From NCBI GenBank assembly GCA_003565735.1, contig PXBB01000122.1, forward strand, positions 1 through 32,728: DNA of 32,728 nucleotides, read 5' to 3'. The translations under genes were made by a program, and so were the position numbers. Of this stretch, positions 1-9,049 are shown piece after piece. Under the pieces are notes generated by a model. The model was given only the letters and a program-made list of their open reading frames with translations. It was not told the origin of the DNA and ran no database searches. This stretch comes from Bacteroidales bacterium (GTDB lineage Bacteria > Bacteroidota > Bacteroidia > Bacteroidales > PXBB01). Numbering within the stretch: position 1 is the stretch's first letter; every line of letters begins with the position of its first letter.

Positions 1-25
1 AATGTGCAGGCGTATTATTGAAGGG

Positions 26-141
26 CATCTCCCCGAGTTTTTAGCGCAGTTGGTTAGAGTCCCGAATGAAATTCGGGATTAATCAGAGGGTCTCCCGAAA
101 TGACGCATAGCGACATAGTCGGGATCCAAGAGGGGGAGCAT
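26..141 (+). pseudogene. tRNA(Asn)-like remnant interrupted by two palindromes
   Basis: Positions 41-59 read like a tRNA D-arm (TTAGCGCAGTTGGTTAGAG). Positions 79-92 (TTAATCAGAGGGTC) match the 3' half of a bacterial tRNA-Asn anticodon arm plus variable loop. CTCCCC at 29-34 pairs perfectly with GGGGAG at 133-138, as an acceptor stem would. The 5' anticodon half is replaced by a palindrome at 60-78 (TCCCGAAT, 3-nt loop, ATTCGGGA). The T-arm is replaced by a second palindrome at 93-124 (TCCCGA to TCGGGA, with an inner CGC/GCG stem). There is no TTCGA T-loop and the D-stem has a mismatch, so this is very unlikely to be a working tRNA. The match to tRNA-Asn is from memory, not a search. Confidence 0.5.
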
Positions 142-149
142 GAAAATCA

Positions 150-185
150 AAGAGTTACAACAAAATGGAGTTGTAGCTCTTTTTT
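150..185 (+). terminator. Rho-independent terminator
   Basis: The arm 150-161 pairs with 170-181 around an 8-nt loop (162-169). TACAAC pairs with GTTGTA, then one G-U pair, then AGAG with CTCT. A T-run follows (180-185). This is a textbook intrinsic terminator and probably ends the transcript carrying the tRNA-like element just upstream. Confidence 0.8.
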
Positions 186-208
186 ATTTGCATACAATTT
201 GCATACAA
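186..208. repeat. Short tandem direct repeat TTTGCATACAA
   Basis: The 10-11 bp unit TTTGCATACAA occurs twice back to back, ending just before AAACGG. It sits directly behind a terminator that follows a tRNA-like sequence, a setting where integrative elements often recombine. No integrase gene is visible in the window, so an attachment-site role is only an inference. Confidence 0.4.
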
Positions 209-437
209 AACGGCTTTAAAACATCAAAATAACAATTATCTGATGTGTTTAGTGAATATGCTTAATTGACTGTTTATAAAATTAAAAAATCTTTATTATT
301 ATCATTATAAATGGGTTTATCTCTGTGTTATTTAAGGGGTGATTAACTTATTTGATTATTTACAGCGAAGGGATTGTTTTATAAAAATGACACTGTGTAA
401 AGAGCTTTCGGCAATTTTCTGCTATAAAAGCAAAAAA
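209..437. other. Gene-free A+T-rich stretch
   Basis: No coding frame, RNA fold or further repeat could be supported here. It separates the tRNA-like element and its terminator from the promoter of the Hpt gene. Confidence 0.5.
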
Positions 438-438
438 C

Positions 439-469
439 TTGTGTTTTTATGGTAAAAGAGTTATATTTG
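439..469 (+). promoter_or_regulatory. Bacteroidota-type promoter for the Hpt gene
   Basis: TTG at 439-441 is followed after 20 bp by TATATTTG at 462-469. This fits the -33/-7 consensus TTTG-N19-21-TAnnTTTG known for the primary sigma factor of Bacteroides and Flavobacterium. Transcription would begin about 7 bp downstream and leave a leader of about 120 nt before the ATG at 597. Confidence 0.6.
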
Positions 470-596
470 TATAAACTGAGAAACGTTCCTTTATGGTTTA
501 AGGTGGGCGTTGTCTTTAGTTTAATGAATAAGTTTTATGGTGTTGCGAAGCGGGGATGGATAATATTTGGCCTATATTAATTACAAAAGAAAAAAA

Positions 597-908
597 ATGC
601 ATTTTAATAAAGAAGCATTTCTGGCAAAAATTGATTATAACCAGACTGTTTATAAAAGCCTGACAGAACTCGCTATTTCAGAGTACCCTGTGCTGATTCA
701 AAAATTACTTAAAGCTTTTGAGGTGTACGATAAAAATGAAATTATTTCGGTGGCACATAAGATAAAAGGTGGCGCATTAAGTATGGAGTTTGAAAAAATG
801 CTGGAATACGCCCAAGAGATTGAAAAAAATATAGAGCATAAAGATATTGTAGCCAAATTATGTCGCAACATTCATGATGAGTGGCAGAAAATAGAGGAGC
901 TTATTTAA
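597..908 (+). CDS. Hpt (histidine phosphotransfer) domain protein
   Basis: A 103-residue cytoplasmic protein consisting of little more than one Hpt domain. The phospho-accepting His lies in HKIKGGALS (H54, counted from the ATG at 597), the H-x-x-K-G motif of these four-helix-bundle phosphorelay proteins. Hpt proteins carry phosphate between a hybrid histidine kinase receiver and a downstream response regulator. No kinase or regulator is present in the window, so its partners are encoded elsewhere. An in-frame TTG at 567 would add 10 residues (AYINYKRKK and the initiator). The ATG at 597 is preferred because the domain starts right after it and an A/G-rich stretch precedes it. The gene converges with the large cyclase gene, with 44 bp between stop codons. 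Confidence 0.8.
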   Translation: MHFNKEAFLAKIDYNQTVYKSLTELAISEYPVLIQKLLKAFEVYDKNEIISVAHKIKGGALSMEFEKMLEYAQEIEKNIEHKDIVAKLCRNIHDEWQKIEELI

Positions 909-952
909 ATTGCCAAAAGAAACGGCCGGATTTTCTTATGCAAATACCGGGT

Positions 953-3900
953 TTATTTCGTTTCCATGATTAATGAGCCGTCAAAATTTTCAGGGGCAAC
1001 TTCAATTTTTTTAATCATTTTAATGTAAAATAGGGAAGCGACATCACTGTGTTTTTGAGTTATATTGGTGAAAATATTCAGGGCTTCATCCAGCCGGCCA
1101 TCAATATACAGCTGAACCGCCTTTTTAAAATCAGTTGATATAGAAATTTTAATATCAAAGATTTCCTTTTTGCTGCCATCAATAAGTTCATATATTTTAA
1201 GCGGCATTTCCTTCCCTTTTACTTTTACCTTCCCCAAAAGCCTGAAGTTAAAATGGCCGGGATTATTCAGGTGTTCGAAAACATTTTCTGTCAGTATGGT
1301 TGCGGCATCTAATATTTTGGTGAGGCCTTCAATGCGAGATGCAATATTTACAGCATCTCCTACTATACCTCCTTCCCAGCGGGACTCATCGCCTCTGATA
1401 CCCATGATTACATTTCCTGTATGCAGGCCTATGCCTATTGATATGGCTCTTCTGCCTTTTTCCTGTCTTTCTTTGCTGTAAACCTCAACAGCTTTATGCA
1501 TATCTATGGCTGCCTGCAGGACATTGTCTGTTTTGCCGTGAAACATGGCCATCACACCATCACCGTAATATTGTACCGGAAATCCTTTGTTTTTATTGAG
1601 TACCCCGCCAATTTTTTTAAGGTAGCTTACTAAAAACCTAAAGTTATCATGAGGGGTCATGCTCTCGCTCAATTTGGTGTAGGCGCGAATGTCAGAAAAC
1701 ATAATGGTCATCTCTTTTTCAGTCATATCGCCTAAGCGAAAATCGATAATCCTGCGTTTGTCTAATACTTTTAAAAAAGAGCCCGGAAGGTATTTGCCAT
1801 AGGCTTCATTGATTTTTTGCAAACGGTATATTGAGAGTTTCACTATACCCCAGATAATTAATGCCAAGAATATCAGGTATGATAAGTATGCCCAATGGGT
1901 TCTGTACCACGGGGGTAAAACTATGAAGCTATAAGAGTCGATACGGCTTTCTGTGCCATAAATGTTTTTTGCTTTAACGTGGAAGGTGTATTTGCCTTCA
2001 AACAGATTTGTGTATTCCCGTTCTGTCCTTTCAGACCATTCAGACCAGCCATCATCATTTCCCTCAAGGAAGAAGCTGTAGCGCGTATATGACCCAAGCT
2101 CGTAAAATGGTGCAGCAAACGCGAATGATATATTGTTTGATGCATAAGGTAATGATACAATAGCATCAGGGTGTTGAACATCTGAAAAAACCTTGTGCGG
2201 CAGTAAGTTGTTGTAAGCATAGTGGCTCCCATGAAAGATGGTATGTTCGTTGTTAACGGTAACTTCTCTGATAAGGGCATTAAAGGGTGCAGAATAATTT
2301 TTATCAAAAGAAGTATCATATAGATAAACCAGGTCGCTGGAAAGTATCATCAGCCGCTCAATCTCTTTGTCTTTGTAAAAACCCCATATGTTAGGGTTTT
2401 TAATACGGTTGAAAGGCGTTGAAAGCAAGCGGTTGTTTTTAAAATCCAGTTTGCCCACTTTTATAACGCCACCCTCCATAAATACAGCCCAAGCATTATT
2501 GCCATCAACATATGCGCGCAACAAGTCAATGGGGTCTTTGCCTTCTTCTCTGAAAAGTTTTGTCGGATAAAAACTTTTTTGCGCCTCATCATATTTATAT
2601 ACACCTTGCGGGGTGCCTAAAAAAAATGCTTGCTCTACTTTAAAAATGGTATTGATAACAGGAATTAATGAGTCAACGGCGTGATTAAAAATGTGGATTA
2701 TTGTGTCTCTTTCTGTGTCGTAATATATGGCGCCATCTTTATCAGATTGTAGCCATAAATGGCCTGTGTCGTCCTCAGAGATTACTATAGCTCTGTCGCT
2801 AACACCTGTATTATAAAGGGGGCCACTGTCAATAAAGCCATCTGATGTTATTTTCAATTTGGCCAGGCCTCTTCCTAACGAAATATAGGCCGTTGATGGA
2901 TTACTTTTGAGTTGGTATAGTGAGTGGGTATTATAATTAGTTGTGATTTGGGCAGCAGAAGTTCCTGTAATTTTAAATAAATTGTACGAAGTGCAAGCTA
3001 TAAGGTGTTCCTTTCCATCATATTTTAAAACAACCAATTTCCAAACTTCATTGTTAATGCCTTTTATTGTTTTAAAAACGGGTTTTTGTGTTTGGCTATC
3101 TATGGTATAATAATACAAACCGTTAGTTGATGCAAGATACAGTTTGTTGTTGAATCTTACGGCATCTGTAATAGCACCACTCAGGCCACTTTTCTGTCCA
3201 TATAATCGAAAGGGGGAATACCAGTCAATTTTACTTAAACCTTTATCAGTCACAGCCCATAAAACACTTTTGTCGCTGCCCGAACGTCCTATATAAATTG
3301 AGGATATATTGTTGCTTATCAAGCCATTGTCCTCGTTAATGATGTTTAGCAAATGGCCGGCTTCATCAATAATATAAATCCCGTTGCCTAAAGTGGCTAT
3401 TGCAATTTCATTGGTGTTGATTTTTAAAGCGGCATAAAAGAATACATTTTGTGTTTGGAGCTGCAAGTTTTCGTTAAAAACCTTGATGCTGAGTTTCGAA
3501 TCTTTGCCGATTTTTATGAGAAAAAGGCCGCTGTCGTATGTAACAGCAAGCATTTCATCGGGCGACAATTCAATAAGTGATACTATGCCAATATCAAAAA
3601 AGAAATCACTGTTTTCAAACAGCTCAAAGTTGCCATCATCAAAACAGATTAAGCCATTATCGAAGCAGCTCAGAAAAAGTTTATTATGCACTAAAAAAAC
3701 TTGGAAAATATCGTAATCAGAAAGAGGCCAGAAGTCTATTTCAGCATCTTTTTTGTCATAACGAAACAAGGTGTGAATATTGAAAAAGTAAATGTAATTG
3801 TCTGTGCTAATTATTTTCCAAAAATCATTTTTCACCAGATCTTGTTCTTCAATCGAGTCAGAAAGGATTACAGGTAATAATTTCCCTTTTTTATCAGGGC

Positions 3901-4216
3901 TTAGGTAGCCAAAGTTTCTAGAAGTGCCAAAATAAAGAGTGCCCTCATTGTCAATGGATAATGAGCGTGTAAAAACATGATCGCTGATATTTATCTGACG
4001 CCAACTGCGGCCATCGTATTCCAGGATGCTGGTTTGATTAGCAAAAAACATAACCCCACGCTTGTCTTGTACGGCTTGCCAGTTTTGAGGGAATGCTTGA
4101 TACACCTCATCAGAATAATTCGTGATGAATGGCAGCCCTTTTTCATTTATTTGTGTATGGCTGTGTTTTACAAAAAATAATGAAAACAAAACAGTAAAAA
4201 AATATTTGATTTTCAT
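953..4216 (-). CDS. Membrane-anchored two-component-regulator propeller / Y_Y_Y / class III nucleotide cyclase
   Basis: 1087 residues. An N-terminal signal peptide or anchor (about 1-22) is followed by a long beta-propeller sensor region (about 25-640) with repeated hydrophobic-Trp/Tyr blades, then a Y_Y_Y immunoglobulin-like domain (about 690-765). One transmembrane helix (about 774-796) and a class III cyclase catalytic domain (about 830-1014) follow. The C-terminus is a short helical tail. The metal-binding Asp residues are present: D842 in FSDIRAYT and D886 in YYGDG. So are N957 and R961 of VNIASR. The two base-selecting positions are unusual: Q882 where adenylyl cyclases have Lys, and G950 where they have Asp or Thr. 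The architecture resembles hybrid sensor proteins of Bacteroidota that read periplasmic glycans, but with a cyclase output instead of a kinase. The ligand and the product (cAMP, cGMP or other) are unknown. It appears to be monocistronic. Confidence 0.85.
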   Translation of the reverse strand: MKIKYFFTVLFSLFFVKHSHTQINEKGLPFITNYSDEVYQAFPQNWQAVQDKRGVMFFANQTSILEYDGRSWRQINISDHVFTRSLSIDNEGTLYFGTSRNFGYLSPDKKGKLLPVILSDSIEEQDLVKNDFWKIISTDNYIYFFNIHTLFRYDKKDAEIDFWPLSDYDIFQVFLVHNKLFLSCFDNGLICFDDGNFELFENSDFFFDIGIVSLIELSPDEMLAVTYDSGLFLIKIGKDSKLSIKVFNENLQLQTQNVFFYAALKINTNEIAIATLGNGIYIIDEAGHLLNIINEDNGLISNNISSIYIGRSGSDKSVLWAVTDKGLSKIDWYSPFRLYGQKSGLSGAITDAVRFNNKLYLASTNGLYYYTIDSQTQKPVFKTIKGINNEVWKLVVLKYDGKEHLIACTSYNLFKITGTSAAQITTNYNTHSLYQLKSNPSTAYISLGRGLAKLKITSDGFIDSGPLYNTGVSDRAIVISEDDTGHLWLQSDKDGAIYYDTERDTIIHIFNHAVDSLIPVINTIFKVEQAFFLGTPQGVYKYDEAQKSFYPTKLFREEGKDPIDLLRAYVDGNNAWAVFMEGGVIKVGKLDFKNNRLLSTPFNRIKNPNIWGFYKDKEIERLMILSSDLVYLYDTSFDKNYSAPFNALIREVTVNNEHTIFHGSHYAYNNLLPHKVFSDVQHPDAIVSLPYASNNISFAFAAPFYELGSYTRYSFFLEGNDDGWSEWSERTEREYTNLFEGKYTFHVKAKNIYGTESRIDSYSFIVLPPWYRTHWAYLSYLIFLALIIWGIVKLSIYRLQKINEAYGKYLPGSFLKVLDKRRIIDFRLGDMTEKEMTIMFSDIRAYTKLSESMTPHDNFRFLVSYLKKIGGVLNKNKGFPVQYYGDGVMAMFHGKTDNVLQAAIDMHKAVEVYSKERQEKGRRAISIGIGLHTGNVIMGIRGDESRWEGGIVGDAVNIASRIEGLTKILDAATILTENVFEHLNNPGHFNFRLLGKVKVKGKEMPLKIYELIDGSKKEIFDIKISISTDFKKAVQLYIDGRLDEALNIFTNITQKHSDVASLFYIKMIKKIEVAPENFDGSLIMETK

Positions 4217-4479
4217 GATATGAATTTTGTTTTATGCAATTCAAAATTATATTTTTTTTCAGATTAAGAGGCCTATTTATTGATATTTTTTTGCCCACTT
4301 TTATGATAGCATGCATTGCGCTTTAACACTAAAGTCAAACGGGTGAAAAGTTTTGATTAAAATGACTTTTTCGTTGTCTTTTTAAGAATAAAAATTCTTA
4401 GTAAGCAAAATATTTCATACCTTTACATCGTTACATTATGATTTTTTGGCGTAAAGAAACCCTATAAACCATTTATATT

Positions 4480-7400
4480 ATGAAAAAATTACTACTTGTT
4501 AATGTTTTAGCGTTTTTTCTTTTTTCAAATTTGTTTACCAATGCACAAAATGTGGCTATCACAGATGATGCTTCATACAATGCACATGCTTCTGCCATGT
4601 TGGATGTTCATTCAGAGAGCAAAGGTATTTTAGTGCCTCGTTTAACTACAGCACAGCGGATCAGTATCTTGACTCCTGCCACAGGACTATTAGTTTATGA
4701 TACTGATGAAAACCAGTTTTTTTATTTTAACGGAACGGCCTGGGTTAAATTTATGGATTCTTTTGTTACAGGCGCTGCCGGGCAAACGCTCAGGCATGAT
4801 GGTACGGCCTGGGTAGCTGATGATAATATTTTTAACGATGGCAATTTTGTGGGCATTGGCACCACCAATCCTATGGCTTTGCTACATGCTGATGGTTCCG
4901 TGCGTTTTTCTAATATCGGAGGCACCGGAAGCTATCTAAGCATAGATGCAAATGGAGATTTAAGTCGAACAAACATAACTGAATCGGATCCCATATTTGT
5001 GAGTTCGCCGGCTTTTGGAATTACCGGCACTGATATAGGAAACTGGGATTCCGCTTTCTCCTGGGGCAACCATGCCACAGCAGGTTATGCACCCCTGACG
5101 CATCAGCATTCGGCTTCCGATATAACTTCCGGTGTGCTGGGTATTGGCAGAATACCTGTTGGGACTACTGCTTCAACAGTTGCTGCCGGGGATCATACCC
5201 ATGCAAATTTTATTGAAAATGAAACCGACCCCACCTGGTCAGGAACGCCCAACTTAACTTCTGATATAGGCAGAACCGGCAGGGTAGGTATTGGCAATAC
5301 AGCACCGGCAGGCAAACTTCATATAAGCCTTGACGGAACCTCTGACCCTGTAATAATTGACAGGTCAACTTTCGGCTTTGGCCCTATTATGGAATGGTAT
5401 GGATACAGCAACACACATAGGTTACAGCTGGGTTATACAGATAGTGGCAATCAATGGCATTATGAATTTAACACTGATGAATCAAACCGCCATATCAGTT
5501 TCGCACCGAATAATAACCGTATTATGACACTCATGGGAACAGGTAGCGTAGGTATTGGGACAGATGACCCTGAAGCAAAATTAGAGGTAAAGGGGCAAAA
5601 TACCGGAGAAAATCAGCCTCTTTTTTCAGTAAAGGATGATGATGGCAACGAGGTTTTTGTGGTGTACACCAAAGGTGTTATGGTATATGTTGATGAAGCT
5701 GATCCTTCGGCTAAATCCACCACTAATCAGCAGCTGACAGGTTTCAGAGTGGGACGTAGAACAGCTGGAGGAACCAAAGGCGGATTCGATAATGAATTTT
5801 TTTCGGTAAGCCCAAGCTCTGATATTGAGGCAACGGTAAACCCATCAGAGTCTCGTGTTTACTGGAATCCTCAAAGAGAAGCCTTTATGGCCGGTCGTGT
5901 ATTGGTAGAAGATGTTGACAGCGTAGGTACCAACTCCTGGGCTTCCGGCTTTGAAGCCAAGTCTATTGGTGATTATTCTCAGGCTTTAGGTTACAGACCA
6001 CGTGCACGGGGTGACTACTCTACGGCTATTGGCAATTATGCTATAGCCGAAGGCGATAACTCCTTTGCTTTGGGTGATAGTGCCATAGCCGGCAGCTCTG
6101 TTGGCGCTACAAGTATCAATAATAATGCCTATGCATTCGGGAAAAATGCAGAAGCAACAGGTAACAACAGTTATGCCCTTGGCTTTAAAGCAATAGCCGA
6201 AGGCGGTGCTTCTTTTGCTCTGGGTGATGAGGCATTGGCCACTGGCGATGGCAGTTTTGCTATCGGCTCTATTGGCAGTGACACCCTAGGGAATCCTTTC
6301 ATTGACCAAACAACTGCTGTTGGTGACTATTCCTTTGCTATTGGAATGAGTAGTAGATCAGAGGGAATAGGTAGCTTTTCGGTCGGTATAAATAATGTTG
6401 CACAAGGTAGTGGTAGCTTTGCCGGCGGTGTTTCCTCCCAAGCAGCAGGTCCAAGCTCTATTGCTTTGGGAAGTAATGCCAGGGCCTATGGCGTAGCCTC
6501 TTATGCCATAGGGTCTTCGGCTCAAGCAGATGGGCACATGTCTCTTGCATTAGGCTTTTCAGCTAGAACTAAAGCCACCGGGGCATTGTCTATCGGAACA
6601 TCAACCAATGCAGACTCCACTTACTCTATTGCTCTTGGGCGACATGTTGATTCTAAAAGCCACAGTGCTATCGGTATAGGGAGTGAAATTACCAACAATG
6701 GATTCAGAGCTGTTGCATTAGGATCTCATGTAACCAGTGATGGCTCGTATAACATTGCCATAGGTAACTCAATAACAACTGAATCCGAAAGCGCCATTGC
6801 CATAGGTCTTCATGCCAATGCGACACATTCAAGTGCCATTGCATTAGGTACCAGTTCGAGCGCAACCGGTGCGTCAGGAATAGCTATCGGAACATTCAAC
6901 ACAGCCTCTGATGAACGTGCCGTAGCAATAGGTTTTCAAAATACGGCCAACGAAACACATGCCATTGTGTTGGGCTCATTTTCTGATGCTACAGGCCCCG
7001 ATGCTGTGGCCATAGGACGACAAGTTACAAGCAGCGGTCAAGGTTCATTAGCAGCCGGTAATTTCACGAACGCTTCAGGCGATGCGTCTGTAGCGCTGGG
7101 GTATGGTTCTGCTGCCAGTGGCGACAGGTCTTTTGCTCATGGTTTGTATGCAGAAAGCAATGCTGCTCTTTCCTTTTCGATGGGAAATAGCACCAAGGCT
7201 AACGGCAGTCAGTCTTTTGCCTTTGGTTCTGGTTCAGAAACCGGAGGCGGCTATTCCTTAGCATTTGGACAAAATGCCCATGCTGATGGTATGTATAGTT
7301 TTGCTTTCGGAAACAATGCTTCTGCAGACGACTTTTATAGCTTTGCTTTTGGTAATAATGCCAAAGCAAGCACTCAAACAGCTATAGCTATGGGTAGTTA

Positions 7401-8976
7401 TGCTGAGGCTAATCATATGCATACGCTTTCAATTGGAGATAGAACTAAAGCTATGGGTTCCAGCAGTGTTGCGCTTGGCAGTTTTGCCGAAGCACACGGA
7501 CATTTTTCTATGGCTTTGGGCAGGTACGTAAAAGCCAAATCGCCTTATACATTTGTTATTGGCACATATAATGATACTACTGGCTCAACTAACAACTGGT
7601 TAGGAACCGACCCTCTTTTTATAATCGGTAACGGTACAGCCAATAATAACCGCTCCAATGCTTTAACAGTATTGAAAAACGGCAATACAGGTATAGGCAC
7701 GCACCAGCCGACTCAAAAACTTGATATTGATGGTCAGATAAGAATTAGAGGTGGCAACCCGGGCGTAGGAAAGGTTCTGACATCAAATGCTGATGGTACG
7801 GCCACATGGCAAACTCCTGGTGCCGGCGGCGGAAGTACATACTGGTCTGCTTCCGGTAATAATGTTTACAATACCAACACCGGTAATATTGGTATAGGTA
7901 CGACATCTCCAGGAGGTCATAAGCTGAGAGTTGTTGGAAGCGGTAGTGGCTCTTCAAATACAGCTGCTTATATAGAAAATACAAACGCTAACGGTATAGC
8001 ACTCCGAGCTACTACAAACTCATCGGATGGCACGGCCCTTTTTACACAGCAAGGGGGTTCAGGTTATATTTTAAGATGTGATGGCTACGACCCCAACTGG
8101 TATGTGGCGATGGTAGTCAAAGGAAGACGCATGGGGATAGGCACTGCTAATCCCGTGGCAGGCCTCCATGTTAGAAATGCAGACTGGCGCAACCATATTG
8201 TGATTGATAGAACAGCGCATACATCAATTAACAGAATTTTTGGTATCACACAAACAACAGGAGGAGATGGCAGAGCCCAGTTTTATTTTGCTGATACCGA
8301 CAACTCCTCTAACGTGAATAATGTTTTCCAAATTGAAGAAGATGGAAACAACAGTGGGAAAGTAGGTATTAATACTGTACCAGATGCAGCATTACATATA
8401 GTAAAAAGCAGTGGCGACATGGGGCTTATTATTGAAGAACTTAACACACATGCTTCAAATGCAGATGGTTTGCGCTTAATTAATACCCCAGGGAACTATT
8501 GGGACATACATACGAGTGATTTATTTTTAAGGTTTAATTATAATGGAAGTAATGTTGCATACGTGAATAACAGTAATGGATCATGGGTTACAACTTCTGA
8601 TATGAGGTTAAAAGAAAATATCAAACCTACTGAAAAGATTTTGGATAAAGTGATGCATATCGAAGTCGTTAACTATAACTACATTAGTGACGATAGAAAG
8701 GACAAACAAACAGGCTTGATAGCTCAGAATGCAAAAAAACTATTTCCCGAGTTTGTAAGCAGAGATATCGGAAGCGAATATTATGGCGTCAACTATTCTG
8801 GTTTTTCTGTTGTTGCTATTAAAGCTATCCAGGAACAACAAGAAATAATTGAACAACAACAAATATTAATTGAACAACAAAATGAGAAAATAAAGCAATA
8901 TGAATCCCGTTTTAATGCTATTGAGCAAATGCTGGAAATTTTAATGTCTGAAAAAGAGGCCGTAGAGTCAAATTAG
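4480..8976 (+). CDS. Exported fibre protein with YadA-like head repeats and C-terminal peptidase S74 chaperone domain
   Basis: 1498 residues starting with a Sec signal peptide (MKKLLLVNVLAFFLF, cleavage near NAQ). The N-terminal part has the MLDVHSESKGILVPRLT block common in Bacteroidota tail-fibre-domain proteins. Residues about 495-1035 hold roughly 37 head repeats of about 14 residues, of the pattern SxAxGxxAxAxG, expected to form a trimeric left-handed beta-roll. Near the end lies an S74 intramolecular chaperone domain with the Ser-Lys dyad S1373 and K1378 in SDMRLKENI. A Gln/Glu-rich coiled coil of about 45 residues follows. In phage tail spikes, S74 domains assist trimerisation and then cleave themselves off. 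A trimeric surface fibre is the likely product here. No T9SS sorting domain is present, so its route across the outer membrane is unclear. A weak -7-like TACCTTTA lies at 4418-4425. Confidence 0.85.
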   Translation: MKKLLLVNVLAFFLFSNLFTNAQNVAITDDASYNAHASAMLDVHSESKGILVPRLTTAQRISILTPATGLLVYDTDENQFFYFNGTAWVKFMDSFVTGAAGQTLRHDGTAWVADDNIFNDGNFVGIGTTNPMALLHADGSVRFSNIGGTGSYLSIDANGDLSRTNITESDPIFVSSPAFGITGTDIGNWDSAFSWGNHATAGYAPLTHQHSASDITSGVLGIGRIPVGTTASTVAAGDHTHANFIENETDPTWSGTPNLTSDIGRTGRVGIGNTAPAGKLHISLDGTSDPVIIDRSTFGFGPIMEWYGYSNTHRLQLGYTDSGNQWHYEFNTDESNRHISFAPNNNRIMTLMGTGSVGIGTDDPEAKLEVKGQNTGENQPLFSVKDDDGNEVFVVYTKGVMVYVDEADPSAKSTTNQQLTGFRVGRRTAGGTKGGFDNEFFSVSPSSDIEATVNPSESRVYWNPQREAFMAGRVLVEDVDSVGTNSWASGFEAKSIGDYSQALGYRPRARGDYSTAIGNYAIAEGDNSFALGDSAIAGSSVGATSINNNAYAFGKNAEATGNNSYALGFKAIAEGGASFALGDEALATGDGSFAIGSIGSDTLGNPFIDQTTAVGDYSFAIGMSSRSEGIGSFSVGINNVAQGSGSFAGGVSSQAAGPSSIALGSNARAYGVASYAIGSSAQADGHMSLALGFSARTKATGALSIGTSTNADSTYSIALGRHVDSKSHSAIGIGSEITNNGFRAVALGSHVTSDGSYNIAIGNSITTESESAIAIGLHANATHSSAIALGTSSSATGASGIAIGTFNTASDERAVAIGFQNTANETHAIVLGSFSDATGPDAVAIGRQVTSSGQGSLAAGNFTNASGDASVALGYGSAASGDRSFAHGLYAESNAALSFSMGNSTKANGSQSFAFGSGSETGGGYSLAFGQNAHADGMYSFAFGNNASADDFYSFAFGNNAKASTQTAIAMGSYAEANHMHTLSIGDRTKAMGSSSVALGSFAEAHGHFSMALGRYVKAKSPYTFVIGTYNDTTGSTNNWLGTDPLFIIGNGTANNNRSNALTVLKNGNTGIGTHQPTQKLDIDGQIRIRGGNPGVGKVLTSNADGTATWQTPGAGGGSTYWSASGNNVYNTNTGNIGIGTTSPGGHKLRVVGSGSGSSNTAAYIENTNANGIALRATTNSSDGTALFTQQGGSGYILRCDGYDPNWYVAMVVKGRRMGIGTANPVAGLHVRNADWRNHIVIDRTAHTSINRIFGITQTTGGDGRAQFYFADTDNSSNVNNVFQIEEDGNNSGKVGINTVPDAALHIVKSSGDMGLIIEELNTHASNADGLRLINTPGNYWDIHTSDLFLRFNYNGSNVAYVNNSNGSWVTTSDMRLKENIKPTEKILDKVMHIEVVNYNYISDDRKDKQTGLIAQNAKKLFPEFVSRDIGSEYYGVNYSGFSVVAIKAIQEQQEIIEQQQILIEQQNEKIKQYESRFNAIEQMLEILMSEKEAVESN

Positions 8977-9049
8977 TTGTACTTATTGTTTTATGATTGT
9001 AATTCATTTTTGTTTAACAAAATTTGATAATGCATTAAAATCTTTCGTT

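Noticed and set aside
26-141. Functional tRNA gene
   Set aside because: No T-loop, a mismatched D-stem and no normal anticodon loop; treated as a remnant.
5960-7590. Periodic sequence that might be a CRISPR or tandem repeat array
   Set aside because: The periodicity is at protein level (14-residue YadA-like head repeats in one long frame), with no identical DNA repeats and unique spacers.
8993-9049. Upstream in-frame start for the T9SS protein
   Set aside because: It would place 19 residues before an otherwise standard signal peptide.
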